Source: Reticulitermes lucifugus (Eukaryota > Arthropoda > Insecta > Blattodea > Rhinotermitidae). Taken from it: DNA of 23,907 nucleotides. Position numbers and translations under genes: made by a program. The stretch is taken from NCBI GenBank assembly GCA_026260175.1, contig JAKCWW010005941.1, forward strand, positions 10,194-34,100, in the 5' to 3' direction. The notes under the pieces were generated by a model that saw nothing but the letters and a program-made list of their open reading frames with translations, had not been told where the DNA came from and did no database searches. Shown piece after piece: positions 1 through 9,290 of the stretch. Numbering within the stretch: the stretch's first letter is position 1; each line of letters opens with the position of its first letter.

Positions 1-205
1 TTTTCATAAAGAGAGATTGATTTATTGTATCCGTGAGCTTAGGAAAATACGATTTTGGCTTGTGTATGCATGTTAGCCTATATGGTCATTGTGATGTGAG
101 TGCTGGAACATGAGATGAGTGTTCCATCATGTCTTACAAGGGATGCTCAGAAACTAATGCCCCACATTTTTTTCTCAGTACATATTTATTTCTAAATCAT
201 GAAAA
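1..205. other. Left flank, unassigned
   Basis: AT-rich sequence with no reading frame or RNA gene that I can support. It lies downstream of the mariner transposase relic on the minus strand. It may hold that element's 3' untranslated end and terminal repeat, since a mariner-end-like GAAACTAATGCCCCAC occurs near 150-165. I could not match it convincingly to a partner repeat on the other side. Confidence 0.3.
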
Positions 206-1345
206 TTGCACATTATGAAGAATGATGGTTTGACCCGACACTCTGTTTTTCCACAAAGTCTCCTTCCACTTCTATGGCCTTGCACCAACAAGGAACAAGT
301 TTGTGTATGCCTTATCGGTACCATGCCTTGTCCTGCTCACATAGCCAAGTTCTCAGTGTGTGAGTCACATTTCCATCAGTCTCAAACTTCATACTGTGAA
401 TTGCATCCTTCAGGGCTCCAAATGGTTGGGAATCTGAGGGTGCTAGATTGGGGCTGTAGGGTGGATGGGGTAACACTGTCCAACCAAATTTTGTGATGGC
501 TTCCTGAGTCTTCAAACTTGTGTGTGGCCTTGCATTGTCATGCTGAAGCAAGATTTCTGTTAAATTCTTGTGATGCTGAACTCTGAAATGCTTCCTGAGT
601 TCTGTCAGTGTCCTGATGTATCAGAGTTGTCTATCTGCCCTTTTGTCATTGCATCCACAGGAGTTACTCCTTCCAGAAGACAGTGATCATGACCTTGCCT
701 GCTGATGAAAACTTTGAATTTTTTCTTCTGGGGAGATTGAGGATTTTGCCATTCGATGCATAGTCTTTTTGTCCCTGGTTCAAAATGGTGGACCCAGGTT
801 TCATCTCCTGTAACAGTCCAGGATAAGGTCTTTTCCTTAGCTTGAAAATGTGCCAACAAGTAGGAAGAAATGGCTTTCTTTTGGTTTTGTGTTCCACTGT
901 GAGCTTCCAAGGCATGTGTCTTGTGCACACCTTCAGATATCCAAGATCTCAAACGATGTGACACGTTGTTTGCTGATTGAAAGACTGAGCGTCAGTTGTT
1001 GGGTTGTGGTGTGTTTATTCTTGTGAATGATATCAGCACATTGCAGCATTCCAGAACTAACAGCTCTGACGGGATCGCCAGAGCAAGGCAAATCGTGGAG
1101 CTTTGCTTTTTTCTGTTTCGGAAGCTGTAACTCTTTCCGACTAGCAACAAACAGTGCTTCTGTTGACCATAGCACTTTCATAAACATTGCAAAGATGTTT
1201 GTGGATGTTTCTCAATGATTCTTTCTTGGCAACAAGGAATTCTATAACAGCACGTTGTTTGTGCCGCACATCATTGACTGAGTATATTGTGAGGTGCAGT
1301 GGTGATGTTAGAAATCTTTAGAACTTCATACATAAATGCCAGTAA
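206..1345 (-). pseudogene. Decayed mariner (DD34D) transposase
   Basis: Relic of a mariner-family cut-and-paste transposase, read from about 1310 down to about 230 through at least three frames. The N-terminal helix-turn-helix part is visible as HKQRAVIEFLVAKKESLRNI, interrupted near 1180. Next come the PCSGDPV and SLSISK segments (1187-933), then VTGDETWVHHFEPGTKR with the first catalytic Asp near 805. LLQHDNARPHTS carries the second Asp near 539, and HPPYSPNLAPSD carries the third, 34 residues later. All three catalytic Asp residues therefore survive, but the frame is broken several times and the gene cannot be active as it stands. The terminal inverted repeats are not clear. Family assignment rests on the motif set and DD34D spacing and is secure; the subfamily is not. 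Confidence 0.9.
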
Positions 1346-1473
1346 CTTCAAATTTGTTTCATCTAAAATCTCACATCCCTAGCTTGGTTACTGGCCCCCC
1401 TCCCCCCACCAAAAAAAACCGTTACTCTCTGGGCAGCCTACGTATTAGTCTTAGAGAGTAGGTGGTCAGTGTG

Positions 1474-2240
1474 CGTGAGAAATGTATGCAGCTCAACAAA
1501 GAGCATTCATTGCAAAATATGCACCATGGAAGATATGTCACAAATAATTTTTTAGAAAATATCCAGCATCAGCAGTATCATGTAAAAGAACAATGTTCAG
1601 AACAGTGGAAGCATTTCAAATAATAGGTTCACTGCTGAACAAAAAGAAAACAGACCTTTTTTTAAGGCATGGTTTACATTGAATAGGAATGCAAACAGCT
1701 ATAAGTGACAGATATGGATGTTCCAAAATTCCCATGCAGTTTATCAAGTTCCTTTCCAAGAAATGTGGTATCCATTGAGTAAGCACAAAATAACAGGACT
1801 TATATATATATATATATATAAAAAGGAGCAATAGCTTTAGGCTGTTACATCCAACTAATTCTCACAACATTCTTAAGGAAATTAGTGGAAGAAGAGAAAA
1901 TGTACAGTTTATTCATACAGGACAGTGCCGTGGTCCGCACAGCAAATGTTGCAATGATTGTACTAAGAAAGTTATTCAGCGGATGGTTGATGATTTGTAC
2001 ATTGTAGCCTCCTGCAAATCAGGATTTGAATTGGTGTGGTTGTTGTCCTTGAAGGATAATAAAAGGTAGAGTTTATGTGAACAATTCACCTTCTATTTAA
2101 GAGAGGAAAGACAGGATTTCCAGTATTTCAAGATGAGCTCTGTCATGTGTCAAGAAATATTTCAGAAGATGCAAGGCTTACTTGGAAGCAGGAGATCAGC
2201 ATTTGAGACTGTTGCTTGAAATAAGGTAGATTGAATTGTG
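1474..2240 (+). pseudogene. Tc1/mariner-superfamily transposase relic
   Basis: A second, unrelated IS630/Tc1/mariner-superfamily relic on the opposite strand to the mariner beside it. The N-terminal helix-turn-helix starts at 1482 with MYAAQQRAFIAKYA and continues through FRKYPASAV and FQIIGSLLNKK, with an in-frame stop. The catalytic core is mostly deleted. Reading resumes near 1870 with EEEKMYSLFIQDSAVVRTAN, which corresponds to the family's FxQDGATAHTA block. It ends with RVYVNNS near 2070 and a C-terminal FRRCKAYLEAGDQHL near 2160-2215. The first catalytic Asp block is missing and stops interrupt the tail. A (TA)10 microsatellite sits at the deletion junction. Confidence 0.75.
1800..1820. 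repeat. (TA)n microsatellite
   Basis: About ten uninterrupted TA dinucleotides lie inside the transposase relic, at the point where its central region is missing. Confidence 0.95.
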
Positions 2241-2341
2241 GAGATAACATAGATTGTACATTTAAGGTGGATGCCAGCTTCCTATGTGATAATTCTTCCA
2301 TAACAGCTGCTGTGCTCAGGAACATGGTAAAAAGTACTTTA

Positions 2342-2586
2342 TTAATCTTTTAAAGACCCACATTCACATACACAAATGCATGTAGGAAACACACCCCTAG
2401 AAATTCATTTTATGCATTTAGGCAACAAGGAAATTTATTGCATTTATAAGACATGCATAATATCTGTTTTATTTTCCACAAAATGCAGTTTATTTCATAA
2501 TTTTATCTTTTTCTGTTCATATAATATGTTTTCCATAAATGATGCACTAAAATGTAAGTACCCACCCCCAGTAGGATAAAGGTTAA
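2342..2586 (+). mobile_element. TTAA-flanked MITE, copy 1
   Basis: Non-autonomous element of about 245 bp, bounded by TTAA on both sides. It starts TTAATCTTTTAAAGACC and ends AGTAGGATAAAGGTTAA, so the short inverted ends are TTAACCTTT-like. It aligns over its full length with 4760-5002 (same orientation) and 16970-17213 (opposite orientation). It has no coding capacity. TTAA at both ends is the target duplication expected of piggyBac-type transposition, so the likely helper is a piggyBac transposase. The alignment and TTAA ends are seen; the helper assignment is inference. Confidence 0.8.
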
Positions 2587-2653
2587 ACATAGTTTCAAGA
2601 AATGCTGCATTTATCATGTCATGGATCATGTTTTGTGGTACTTCATATATCAG

Positions 2654-2746
2654 AGGAGTGGAAGTAGCTCATATGAAGAAGAAAGTGGAGGTAGAATTTA
2701 CAGAGCATAGCAACTGTAAACAGCAGCAGTCTGCATCTGTTCCAAA
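2654..2746 (+). CDS. TDRD12: TDRD12-like gene: exon encoding part of an extended Tudor domain
   Basis: Internal exon of 93 bp. The acceptor is ...TATATCAG and the donor is AA|GTAATG. One base completes the preceding codon, 30 codons follow, and two bases are left over. The peptide GVEVAHMKKKVEVEFTEH continues into a Gln/Ser-rich stretch ending SASVP. The two leftover bases join the first base of the 4267 exon to give Lys and keep the frame open. In TDRD12 proteins the N-terminal Tudor has a basic beta segment of this type 20-25 residues before a conserved W-x-x-A-A helix, which is what the next exon starts with. TDRD12 is a germline Tudor/DEAD-box protein of the piRNA pathway. The modest polypyrimidine tract and short length make this the less certain of the two Tudor exons; phase and family fit support it. 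Confidence 0.5.
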
Positions 2747-3049
2747 GTAATGGACTTGTTTTGTTATGTGTTTGTATTTGTGTTGGAAGAGTAAGTAATT
2801 TTATGGACGACAGTCCTCGAGAAACAAATAGTTGTGTCTGGTAAACAAATTCCCCACCTTTGATGGAACCTGACGGTTCATTACAGTTATCACAAGCTCA
2901 TGCCATTGGACCCTGTTGTGAGCCAGTTCAATCCAGTCCTTGCTGCTATGCTTTATTTAATATTTTTTCGAAATTATCCTTCCACATTTTTGTGTCTTCC
3001 ATGTGCTGTCTTCCATTCAGGATATCCAACTGAAATATGGTACAAATTT

Positions 3050-3455
3050 CTCTTCCACCCATGATTTTGAAGTTAAATATGTGTCAATGCTTAATTTTCA
3101 TTTCCAGTGGAAGTTGAATATTGTTAGATATATTGAAGCAGGAGAACACCAATTTGATATTTGCAGAGCGTTAGACTTTGAGGGATTAACAATACGTGAG
3201 AGCTTTGAAATAAATATTATTAGTCCTGTGTGTACTTCAAACCATTAATCTGATTTCAGTACTGAAATATACCTGATGCTGGGAATTCATTATCATTGGA
3301 ACATAAGCTGAGAATACGTATTAGATCTGTGAACATTAATTCTTATGCGAAAAGTTCCTTCACTTAGCGCTGTTTCACTTATTGCTCTAGAACTTATTCA
3401 CTCTAGAACCAGTTAAGTGCACTAAGTGATGGATGCCTGTGTTTGTATAGAGTTC
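3050..3455 (+). mobile_element. Tigger/pogo-like fragment, copy 1 (CENP-B-type HTH plus end)
   Basis: Deleted pogo/Tigger-type element. The reading frame at about 3105-3215 gives WKLNIVRYIEAGEHQFDICR, the N-terminal CENP-B-like helix-turn-helix of these transposases. Roughly 200 bp later comes a terminal-repeat-like segment, AACCAGTTAAGTGCACTAAG (about 3406-3425), followed by TGATGGATGCCTGTG. The same order, HTH then end with the DDE core missing, recurs at 21420-21735. No catalytic domain is present, so this copy is non-autonomous. The opposite end is not identified. Confidence 0.65.
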
Positions 3456-4266
3456 ATAAGATTAACTCTCTTGAATGCTACTAATCAGTTTTCATACTAC
3501 GCACACAGAACAAAACTAAATCCTTATGCTGTGTTAATAAACTAGTTGACTGCCCCCTCTGACCAGATCTGTATATCCATAAGGATTTTCAGCCCAGAGT
3601 ACATTATTACTTTCCCACTTACTAGAGGAGCTGTCACTGACATCAAAACATTCATGTGGCACATCTCATAGACACTCAGCATATAAAGCCTGTAAAACAT
3701 CTTTGCTGTTTGTATCCCAATGTGTTGTCACTGATTTGTAAAGCAGAAATAGGTGATGCCTCATAAATATTTATGGCCTCACAGTGGTGGGATATAGGAA
3801 GAAAAAACTTGTATCTTACACATTTATAGATTACTCCAAGACTACTACATAATTTTAAAGTAAATAAGAGATAGCAGCAGTGATTTAGGAAAACCCATGT
3901 GTGTAGAAGTGTAAATTAATTTTATGTAACCCATCAACAGTGATGACCGTTAAACTATGTTGAAATACATAGCCCATTGACACTGTGTTAAGAGAACTAA
4001 CACATTAACAGAAGCCAGTATGTGAACGGGATAGTCTCCTTGTATTGTGTGGTCTGATAAGGTATCAACATGTTTAAGTGTGTAACAGATGTCACTAGGA
4101 GATGAACAGAAATTGAGTGATTTCAAGAGCCGAGACTGGGAATAATAATTTGCATGGAAGATATGAAACTTTTGTACTGGCTTTTTCCAAACTGCACCAA
4201 TCAGAATTGTGACAGAGAGGGAGACAGTATGAAATAAGATTGTCATGTTTGGTTGTTTCTTTTCAG
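3456..4266 (+). other. Intron sequence, unassigned
   Basis: Intron between the two Tudor exons. I see no long open frame with recognisable motifs, no RNA gene and no further member of the repeat families found elsewhere in the window. It ends with a good acceptor tract, TTGGTTGTTTCTTTTCAG, at 4249-4266. Confidence 0.5.
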
Positions 4267-4475
4267 AGTTGCAAGTAGCTGGACAGCTGCAGCATTGAAG
4301 TTTGTTGAGGGTCTGTTGGAAAAATCCACAAAGTCCTGGTTTGTAGAAAAAAAGAATATCAAGAAGAAGTCATATGGTGACTTACTTGTGGAACTGGAAA
4401 ATGAAAGCTTGAGTTTGAGTAATGTGCTGTGCAATAAAGAATATGCAGTATTGTCTGAGGAACTTTTTGAGGAAG
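4267..4475 (+). CDS. TDRD12: TDRD12-like gene: exon encoding the C-terminal part of a Tudor domain
   Basis: Internal exon of 209 bp with a strong pyrimidine-rich acceptor and donor GAAG|GTGTGT. It holds 1 + 69 codons + 1 base. The peptide opens VASSWTAAALKFVEGLLEKS and ends near VLCNKEYAVLSEELFEE. The W-x-A-A-x-x-F-x-x-x-L-L helix, a beta region, and an L-x-x-x-L-x-x-K-x-Y-A segment about 56 residues after the Trp match the end of the extended Tudor domain. From memory of the family, that spacing equals vertebrate TDRD12. Extended Tudor domains bind dimethyl-arginine on PIWI proteins in germ granules. The residual G joins CA of the 8895 exon to make Ala. Reading straight on would hit TAA at 4481, so the donor is needed for a longer protein. 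Another Tudor-family member remains possible. Confidence 0.65.
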
Positions 4476-4759
4476 GTGTGTAATTTGTTGATAAATGAAT
4501 TAGAGAGCGAAAAACAACTTGGCATTCTTAGTGACTTTGTATAGACTGTAAATACCACAGGATAATGCTGTAATTGAGAAGCATATGCCAATCACTACAG
4601 GAAAAGTTGGGTCCAAGAGATCAGAATAGAATAGAACAATATATTTTGTTTATACTACATGGAATGGATCCTTCATAGGACTGGGCCAAGGGCATAGATG
4701 ATGTTCTAGAACAACGTACTGCTTATGTGATTTAAAGAAATACTGCAATGGTGTACATT

Positions 4760-5002
4760 TTAACCTTTTAAAGACCTGGATTCATACATGAACATGCATG
4801 GGAAAATGCTCCTAGAAATTCAATTTATGTATTTAGGAAACATGAAATTTCACTACATTTGTAAGACATGATGCATAATCTCTGTTTTATTTTTCACAAA
4901 ATGCCATTTATTTCATAATTTTATCTTTTTCTTTTCCAATAATACCTTTTTCATAAACCACGTGCTAAAATTTAAATATCCACCCCAGTAGGATAAAGTT
5001 AA
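4760..5002 (+). mobile_element. TTAA-flanked MITE, copy 2
   Basis: Second copy of the roughly 245-bp MITE, in the same orientation as copy 1. It begins TTAACCTTTTAAAGACC and ends CAGTAGGATAAAGTTAA. Internal blocks such as TTTATTTCATAATTTTATC and CACAAAATGC are shared with copy 1. Small indels and substitutions spread along the element suggest that the copies are not recent. Confidence 0.8.
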
Positions 5003-5039
5003 AAGGAAGATATGGGTCTTTAATTTTGATACTCCCAGT

Positions 5040-5694
5040 ATAGACTAATGATTTTAAATTTGAAGGCTTTGATAGCTTCACATACTTAAGGTCAGTTATA
5101 AACAGTGAAAACAAAATGTGGGTAGACATTCATTCCAAAATTATGAGAGAAAATCGCACATACTTAGCACCCATTAAACTCTTCAGGTCAAAACTCGTTT
5201 CTTGAAAAACTAAATTAAAACTATGTAAAACCGTAATACGACCCACACTGAGTTAATGGATTAGAAGCCTGGACAAAAACACGGAAGAAATGAACACACT
5301 TAGAATATTGGATTGGAAGATTGTAAGGAAAATATATGGACCTGTAAAAGAAGGAGAATGGTGAAGAACAGGAGCAAATAAGGAGATAAAGGACATTACA
5401 AGGGGCAGATGTTGTAATATTTATAAAATACCTCTGACTAAGATGATATGGGCATGTTGAAAGAATACAAAACAAATGAATGCCAAAACAAATTACAGCA
5501 GCTGCAATGGAAGGAACAAGGAAAAGAGGAAGACCATGTAAAAAGAGTGGCGAGGTCGAAGACGATTTAAATATAATGGGAATAAATGACTGGTCAGAGA
5601 CCATCGGGAATGGAGGGAGATTGTATTGGAAGCCAAGGTTCCAACAGGCTGTAGTGCTCGAGAATAATAATAATAATACTAATAATAAACAGTA
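5040..5694 (+). pseudogene. Non-LTR retrotransposon reverse-transcriptase C-terminus with (AAT)n tail
   Basis: 3' end of an RTE-type or related endonuclease/reverse-transcriptase element. Fragments in order are FDSFTYLRSVI (about 5068), IKLFRSKLVS, KTKLKLCKTVIRP, a SEAWTK block near 5262, and a RIYGP-like KYMDL block near 5330. These are followed by EGTRKRGRPCKK (5510-5545), which is the characteristic basic EGxRxRGRPxxxW region, then DDLNIMGINDWSE. Several stops and frameshifts separate the blocks. The element ends in an (AAT)n tract at 5662-5688, a typical 3' tail for such elements. It meets a minus-strand element tail to tail just beyond. Confidence 0.75.
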
Positions 5695-5732
5695 AAGTAG
5701 TAGTAGTAGTAGTAGTACTAGTAATAGTAAAT
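5662..5732. repeat. Back-to-back (AAT)n and (TAG)n microsatellites
   Basis: An AAT tract is followed directly by a TAG/AGT tract. The first is best read as the 3' tail of the plus-strand non-LTR relic. The second, read on the minus strand as (TAC/ACT)n, is best read as the tail of the minus-strand relic to its right. The long Leu-rich frame on the minus strand here is only a reading of these repeats. Confidence 0.8.
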
Positions 5733-6137
5733 CCATTTGAATTAAATAGTTATATATTAACCTACAGGCTTAACAGCACAAGTGCCGATTATTAAGCCAG
5801 CAAAGAAACACAAATAGAACACAAAAACAGTAGAAATACACAAAAATGAAAACACTGAACAAACAAAAACAGAATGGCAACATTAAGAAAAAAGCAGTAT
5901 AAACACAGTACTGGGACAAAAACCCTAAACCCTGAAAAACATAGGTAAGTTGATTTTAAACAGCCACAGACTAGCGCAGAGTCTGTTTTAATGAAGTAGT
6001 GGGTTTTCTAAAGATATTCACGTCTTTGCACACAAGGTTAGCAGTTGGAACACATCTAACAGACAGAGAGTCTTTACAAGTAACAGTAAACAGGGAGGAG
6101 TTTTTGAAAGTATGAGGAAGAGTCCAAAATAGATGGG
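5733..6137 (-). pseudogene. Non-LTR retrotransposon 3' end, relic A
   Basis: Read on the minus strand from 6137, the frame gives FKNSSLFTVTCKD, then SVRCVPTANLVCKDVNIFR (6067-6015), then a stop near 5965. The S-x-R-C-x-x-A-x-x-V-C motif is the end of the reverse-transcriptase ORF in a common arthropod CR1/Jockey-like group and also appears in relics B and C. About 230 bp of 3' untranslated sequence follow, ending at the TAG-type microsatellite. The copy is 5'-truncated, probably at the (AAT)n of relic B. Confidence 0.6.
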
Positions 6138-6604
6138 CAATAATAATAATAATAATTTTGTTTATTAATTCAATTATTGTTTATTAATATGCCGAGTCAA
6201 CAGCCGAATGGCCAATTACAGAAACAGCACAACATACAGACAAGACAAGGACAATAAACAAGGAACAAATGAAGTGGGCATGGACAAAACAAACGAAAGT
6301 ATACTTAAATAATTAGGACAACATACAATAAAGAACTAAAAATAATAATATCAATTTTGCATGTGATAATTTGCCTTGTGGAAGTATCTTATTCATTACA
6401 AACAGAATTTGCTGAAGTGGCACAACTGGCAGTGGGGGACAGTTTTGAAGGATGGACTTTGATGATGATGATGGTTTTTAGTACATAAGAAAATACACAT
6501 ATAACAAGGCAGCAAACTGAAAACATGGTACAAAATAGAATTAAATTAGTTAAAGATATCCTGCCTAAATTAAAACCACAATAAACATGAAACATTATAG
6601 ACAA
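6138..6604 (-). pseudogene. Non-LTR retrotransposon 3' end, relic B
   Basis: The minus strand encodes VHPSKLSPTASCATSANSVC near 6450-6395, a divergent version of the RT C-terminal motif seen in relics A and C. It is followed by a T-rich 3' region and a terminal (ATT)n tract at 6139-6156. The 3' end abuts relic A, so B may have inserted into A or the two were joined by a later deletion. Confidence 0.5.
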
Positions 6605-7555
6605 ACTGTAGGGTAAAATATGTTAAAAGGTTTGATTTACTCTAAAAATATCTTATGTTTAATAAGGTGTTAAGCACAACAGACTTTTCCTTGAACAATA
6701 CCAATAACAACAACTCGACTTAATATTAAGCGTTAAGTAAATTTTACAAAATCAAATACAAAAGGAGATAAAGTACAAAATATACAAGGAAGAGGAAATT
6801 ACAGTATAGGAGGTTATTAACTAGAAAGCCATTTAAAGAATAGAAGGAATTAAGAAACTGAAAGAATAGGGAACAATTGATGGTATGAACCATGGGATAA
6901 GTAGAAGGTACACAACAAATTGGAGTCAAATAATATTGGATTTAATTATGTTCTTTATCAAGATACCATGGTGATTGAAAATACCAATTTTTGTACAGAC
7001 TGCAGTAGCTGCAGTAACACATCTGGCTGAAGGGCTGGCCCTAGCACAATCTAGAGCGACAAATACTGTTTGGTCTGTGATTATTTTTGCTGGTACGTGT
7101 AAACTTATGGTATAGAGGATGGTCGGGTTAGTGATGTTGTTAAAAACGTTAATAAACAGGGCATCGAGGTCCTGCCTCCTTGACTGAAGTGTAGAGAGCT
7201 TTAACTTAGCCAAAATGTTGTGTTTATTGGTTCTGAAGTTAATAAAAAATTATTTTAGCATAAGAAATAAATTTTCTTTGAACTCTTTCAATTTTATAAG
7301 AATGAGTTAGTGTCACAGAATTTCAGGCAACAGAGGTGAATTTGACTTAGAACATACAAGGGCACAATACAAAGTAACAAGAGTGTCAGTGGTAGAAAAG
7401 GAAGACTTACTGTAGGGAATGAGACCTAACATTGTAAAAGCTTGTGAGACAATGTGGTCAACATGATTGTGAAAATGGAGGTTAGAGTCTATAAGTATCC
7501 CGAGATATTTAACACACAGGGAACGGGCAATATGAGTAAAACCTAATTTATGTAT
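6605..7555 (-). pseudogene. Non-LTR retrotransposon reverse-transcriptase C-terminal region, relic C
   Basis: The longest of the three minus-strand relics. From 7553 downward the frame reads IHKLGFTHIARSL, KYLGILIDSNLHFHNHVD and FTMLGLIPYSKSSF, then a VTLYCALVCSK block to about 7330. After frameshifts it continues with LAKLKLSTLQSRRQDLDALF (7210-7150) and SARCVTAATAVCTKIGIF (about 7035-6980). The YLGIxIDxxLxFxxHVD block marks the end of the RT palm/thumb and the RRxxLDALF block is typical of CR1/Jockey-like elements. The 5' endonuclease and RT palm are absent. The left part, 6605-6930, is presumed 3' untranslated sequence. Confidence 0.7.
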
Positions 7556-7559
7556 AAAG

Positions 7560-7795
7560 TTGGTTGTGGCGGTGGTGGCAGCAGTAATTTGAGCAATGTA
7601 AGTGGATTCTTAAGTGCTGCTGGGAAATGGAGAATGTGGTTGAGGTACAGGGATGGAGAAATAAATGTGAAATTCCACCACCATTACTGCCATAGCCATC
7701 CCTGCCACTGCCTCTGCTGCCACCACCTCCTCTGCCACGGACATAACCAACACCACAACCACAATCACCACCATTCGCAACCACCTCCCTGCAAA
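7560..7795. repeat. GGT/ACC-rich low-complexity tract
   Basis: Imperfect GGT repeats at 7563-7580 and a (CCA/CAC)-rich tract at 7675-7795. The tract makes a Gly-rich, RGG-looking frame on the minus strand (about 7790-7680), but no splice sites or conserved flanking frame support a gene. It sits exactly between relic C and the transposase relic to the right. Confidence 0.6.
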
Positions 7796-8725
7796 ATGTC
7801 AACAAGGACTGATCTGGAAGATCTTGCTGTTCAACTAAATTGTGAAGGTGTGACAGTGTTACAGCCCTTTGCACAATTTTCAAAGAAGTGTGTATGTCAA
7901 TGTTGCAATGAGATTAGTGTCCCTAAAGCCATTGTTCAACACATTTTGTGGCATGAGAAGTGTAAACGGTATGTATGAAGACCGCTTCATGCAATGAATG
8001 AGGATCCAGATCATCGAATGGAATTCTGTGAGTGGTTTTTGCACTTGTGATGAAAGAGAATCTTTTCCTGATTTCATTGTTTGGTCTGATGAAGCCACTT
8101 TTAAACTTAATGGTACTGGCATTTGACACAGCTGTGTATAATAGAAGAGTGAGCAGTTATTTGACCAGGGGTGTCAAGTGTGGTGTGGTCTGTCCTCCAG
8201 AGGACTGGTGGGTCCTCTTTCCTTTGATGCAATTGTCACAGGTGCTTCGTACTTATGATTGCTGCAGTGTGACATTGTACCTTACATCAGCAGTGTGTTT
8301 TTGAGGGAAGAATTTTGCATACAGCAGGGTGGTGCGCCATCTTCGTTACCATAATGACGTGAGACTTTTCTCAATAATAATTTTCCTGAAACTTGGATAG
8401 GGTGTAAGAGAAAGGTAGAGTGACCACCCTGATCTCCTGGACTTTAATTGTTGGGTACTCTAAAGAACGCTGTGTCCACTAAAAGGCCAAGAACACTGCA
8501 GGACCTGAGACCTGAAATTGAAATTGCCTGTGCTGCTACTGAATGCCAAACAATAGAAAAAGTAGTATACCACTCTGTTGCATGTCTTTAATGACAACAC
8601 TGATGGTGGATGTTTTGAACGTTTGAGACTAACAAGACAACAATGGACTAATATCTGCCCACTTTACTTGTTGATGTATGCATGATTGAAGTGTGTATGC
8701 ATGTTTTTTGGGGTGCCCTGTATAA
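7796..8725 (+). pseudogene. Tc1/mariner-superfamily transposase relic (DDE core visible)
   Basis: Relic of an IS630/Tc1/mariner-superfamily transposase, different from both at the left end. The helix-turn-helix end and linker read ISVPKAIVQHILWHEK (7911-7958), then RPLHAMNEDPDHRMEFCEWF (7981-8039). The first catalytic block is FIVWSDEATFKLNGT, with Asp near 8088. The second reads IQQGGAPSS near 8325, where the family has QDG, so the second catalytic Asp has become Gly. HNDVRLF, a degraded SPDLLDF block near 8430-8445 and ALS-type tail LQDLRPEIEIACAAT near 8500-8535 follow. The right end carries TTTTTTGGGGTGCCCTGTA (8704-8722), which resembles the terminal repeat of these elements. Multiple stops and frameshifts are present. 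Confidence 0.8.
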
Positions 8726-8894
8726 GTTTTCACTGCAGCATCCTTATAAGTATAAAATTATTGCCTTACAGTGCAGCATAGACAAAACAATGTCTGTGAT
8801 CTTGTTTGAACATTGTTTATTGAATCATGTGTTTGCAGTTTACCATATACACTGGAAAACAATAATTTTTCCAGTAATTTTATTTGTGTTTCAG

Positions 8895-9040
8895 CACTGT
8901 TAAAGTGTGATATGCAGCAGGAGCAGCAGTTTTGCAGGACACCATCTCCACAGAGTCCAGTATGCCCTGACAGTAGGAGGGACCAAAGTACTAGCCGTGT
9001 CTGTGCACTGGGTGACGACAGCAAGCGTCACCATATTGGG
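8895..9040 (+). CDS. TDRD12-like gene: linker exon
   Basis: Candidate internal exon of 146 bp with a strong acceptor (TTTTATTTGTGTTTCAG) and donor GGG|GTATTT. It supplies 2 bases that join the leftover G of the 4267-4475 exon as an Ala codon, then 48 codons ending in phase 0, as the 13879 exon requires. The peptide begins LLKCDMQQEQQFCRTPSPQS and ends near DDSKRHHIG. It is hydrophilic and looks disordered, and I recognise no domain. An alternative phase-0 donor, CCA|GTATGC, after 8959 would make a shorter exon. The acceptor quality and double phase match are seen directly; membership in this gene is inference. Confidence 0.55.
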
Positions 9041-9290
9041 GTATTTATACTTACATGTTCCATTACTCACTGTGAACATGCAATGTGAAGTGCTAATGCA
9101 GATTGGAAAAATTCGTAGGCATGTGTCACACAAGTGAATGCTTTAACATTGCCAGCTCTAATTAATGCTTCAAAGGTTTGTCAGAGTGTTTGAGCCATTA
9201 TAGTAATTATGTTGTACATGGACCAGTGATATGGCTTTGCCTAAAATATGCTGTCCTGGAATAATGACAATTTTATGGTACCACTGAAGT

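Noticed and set aside
1914-2077. Possible exon: acceptor CATACAG, open frame, donor AAAAG|GTAGAG with the right phase to join the 2654 exon
   Set aside because: Another frame of the same stretch reads EEEKMYSLFIQDSAVVRTAN, with upstream MYAAQQRAF and downstream RRCKAYLEAG blocks, which is a Tc1/mariner-superfamily transposase relic. The splice-like match is coincidental.
2143-2325. Minus-strand open frame of 60 codons and a plus-strand open stretch VDASFLCDNSS near 2262-2325
   Set aside because: Short, no recognised motif, and no pair of good splice sites in a phase that fits the neighbouring exons.
4481-4483. TAA as the true stop of the gene after the Tudor exon
   Set aside because: A consensus-like donor precedes it and leaves a phase that exactly fits the next good acceptor at 8895. 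Ending here would leave the phase-matched exons downstream unexplained, although an alternative short isoform cannot be excluded.
4624-4640. AATAGAATAGAA string as the tail of a second copy of the RNase H retrotransposon
   Set aside because: Only about two and a half units, with no recognisable retrotransposon sequence on either side.
5221-5736. Leu-rich 171-codon minus-strand frame that looks like a membrane protein
   Set aside because: The Leu runs are translations of the AAT/TAG microsatellites, and the rest is antisense to the RTE-like reverse-transcriptase relic.
7548-7883. Gly-rich, RGG-like frame on the minus strand
   Set aside because: Produced by a (GGT/ACC)n low-complexity tract between two transposon relics; no splice sites or conserved domain.
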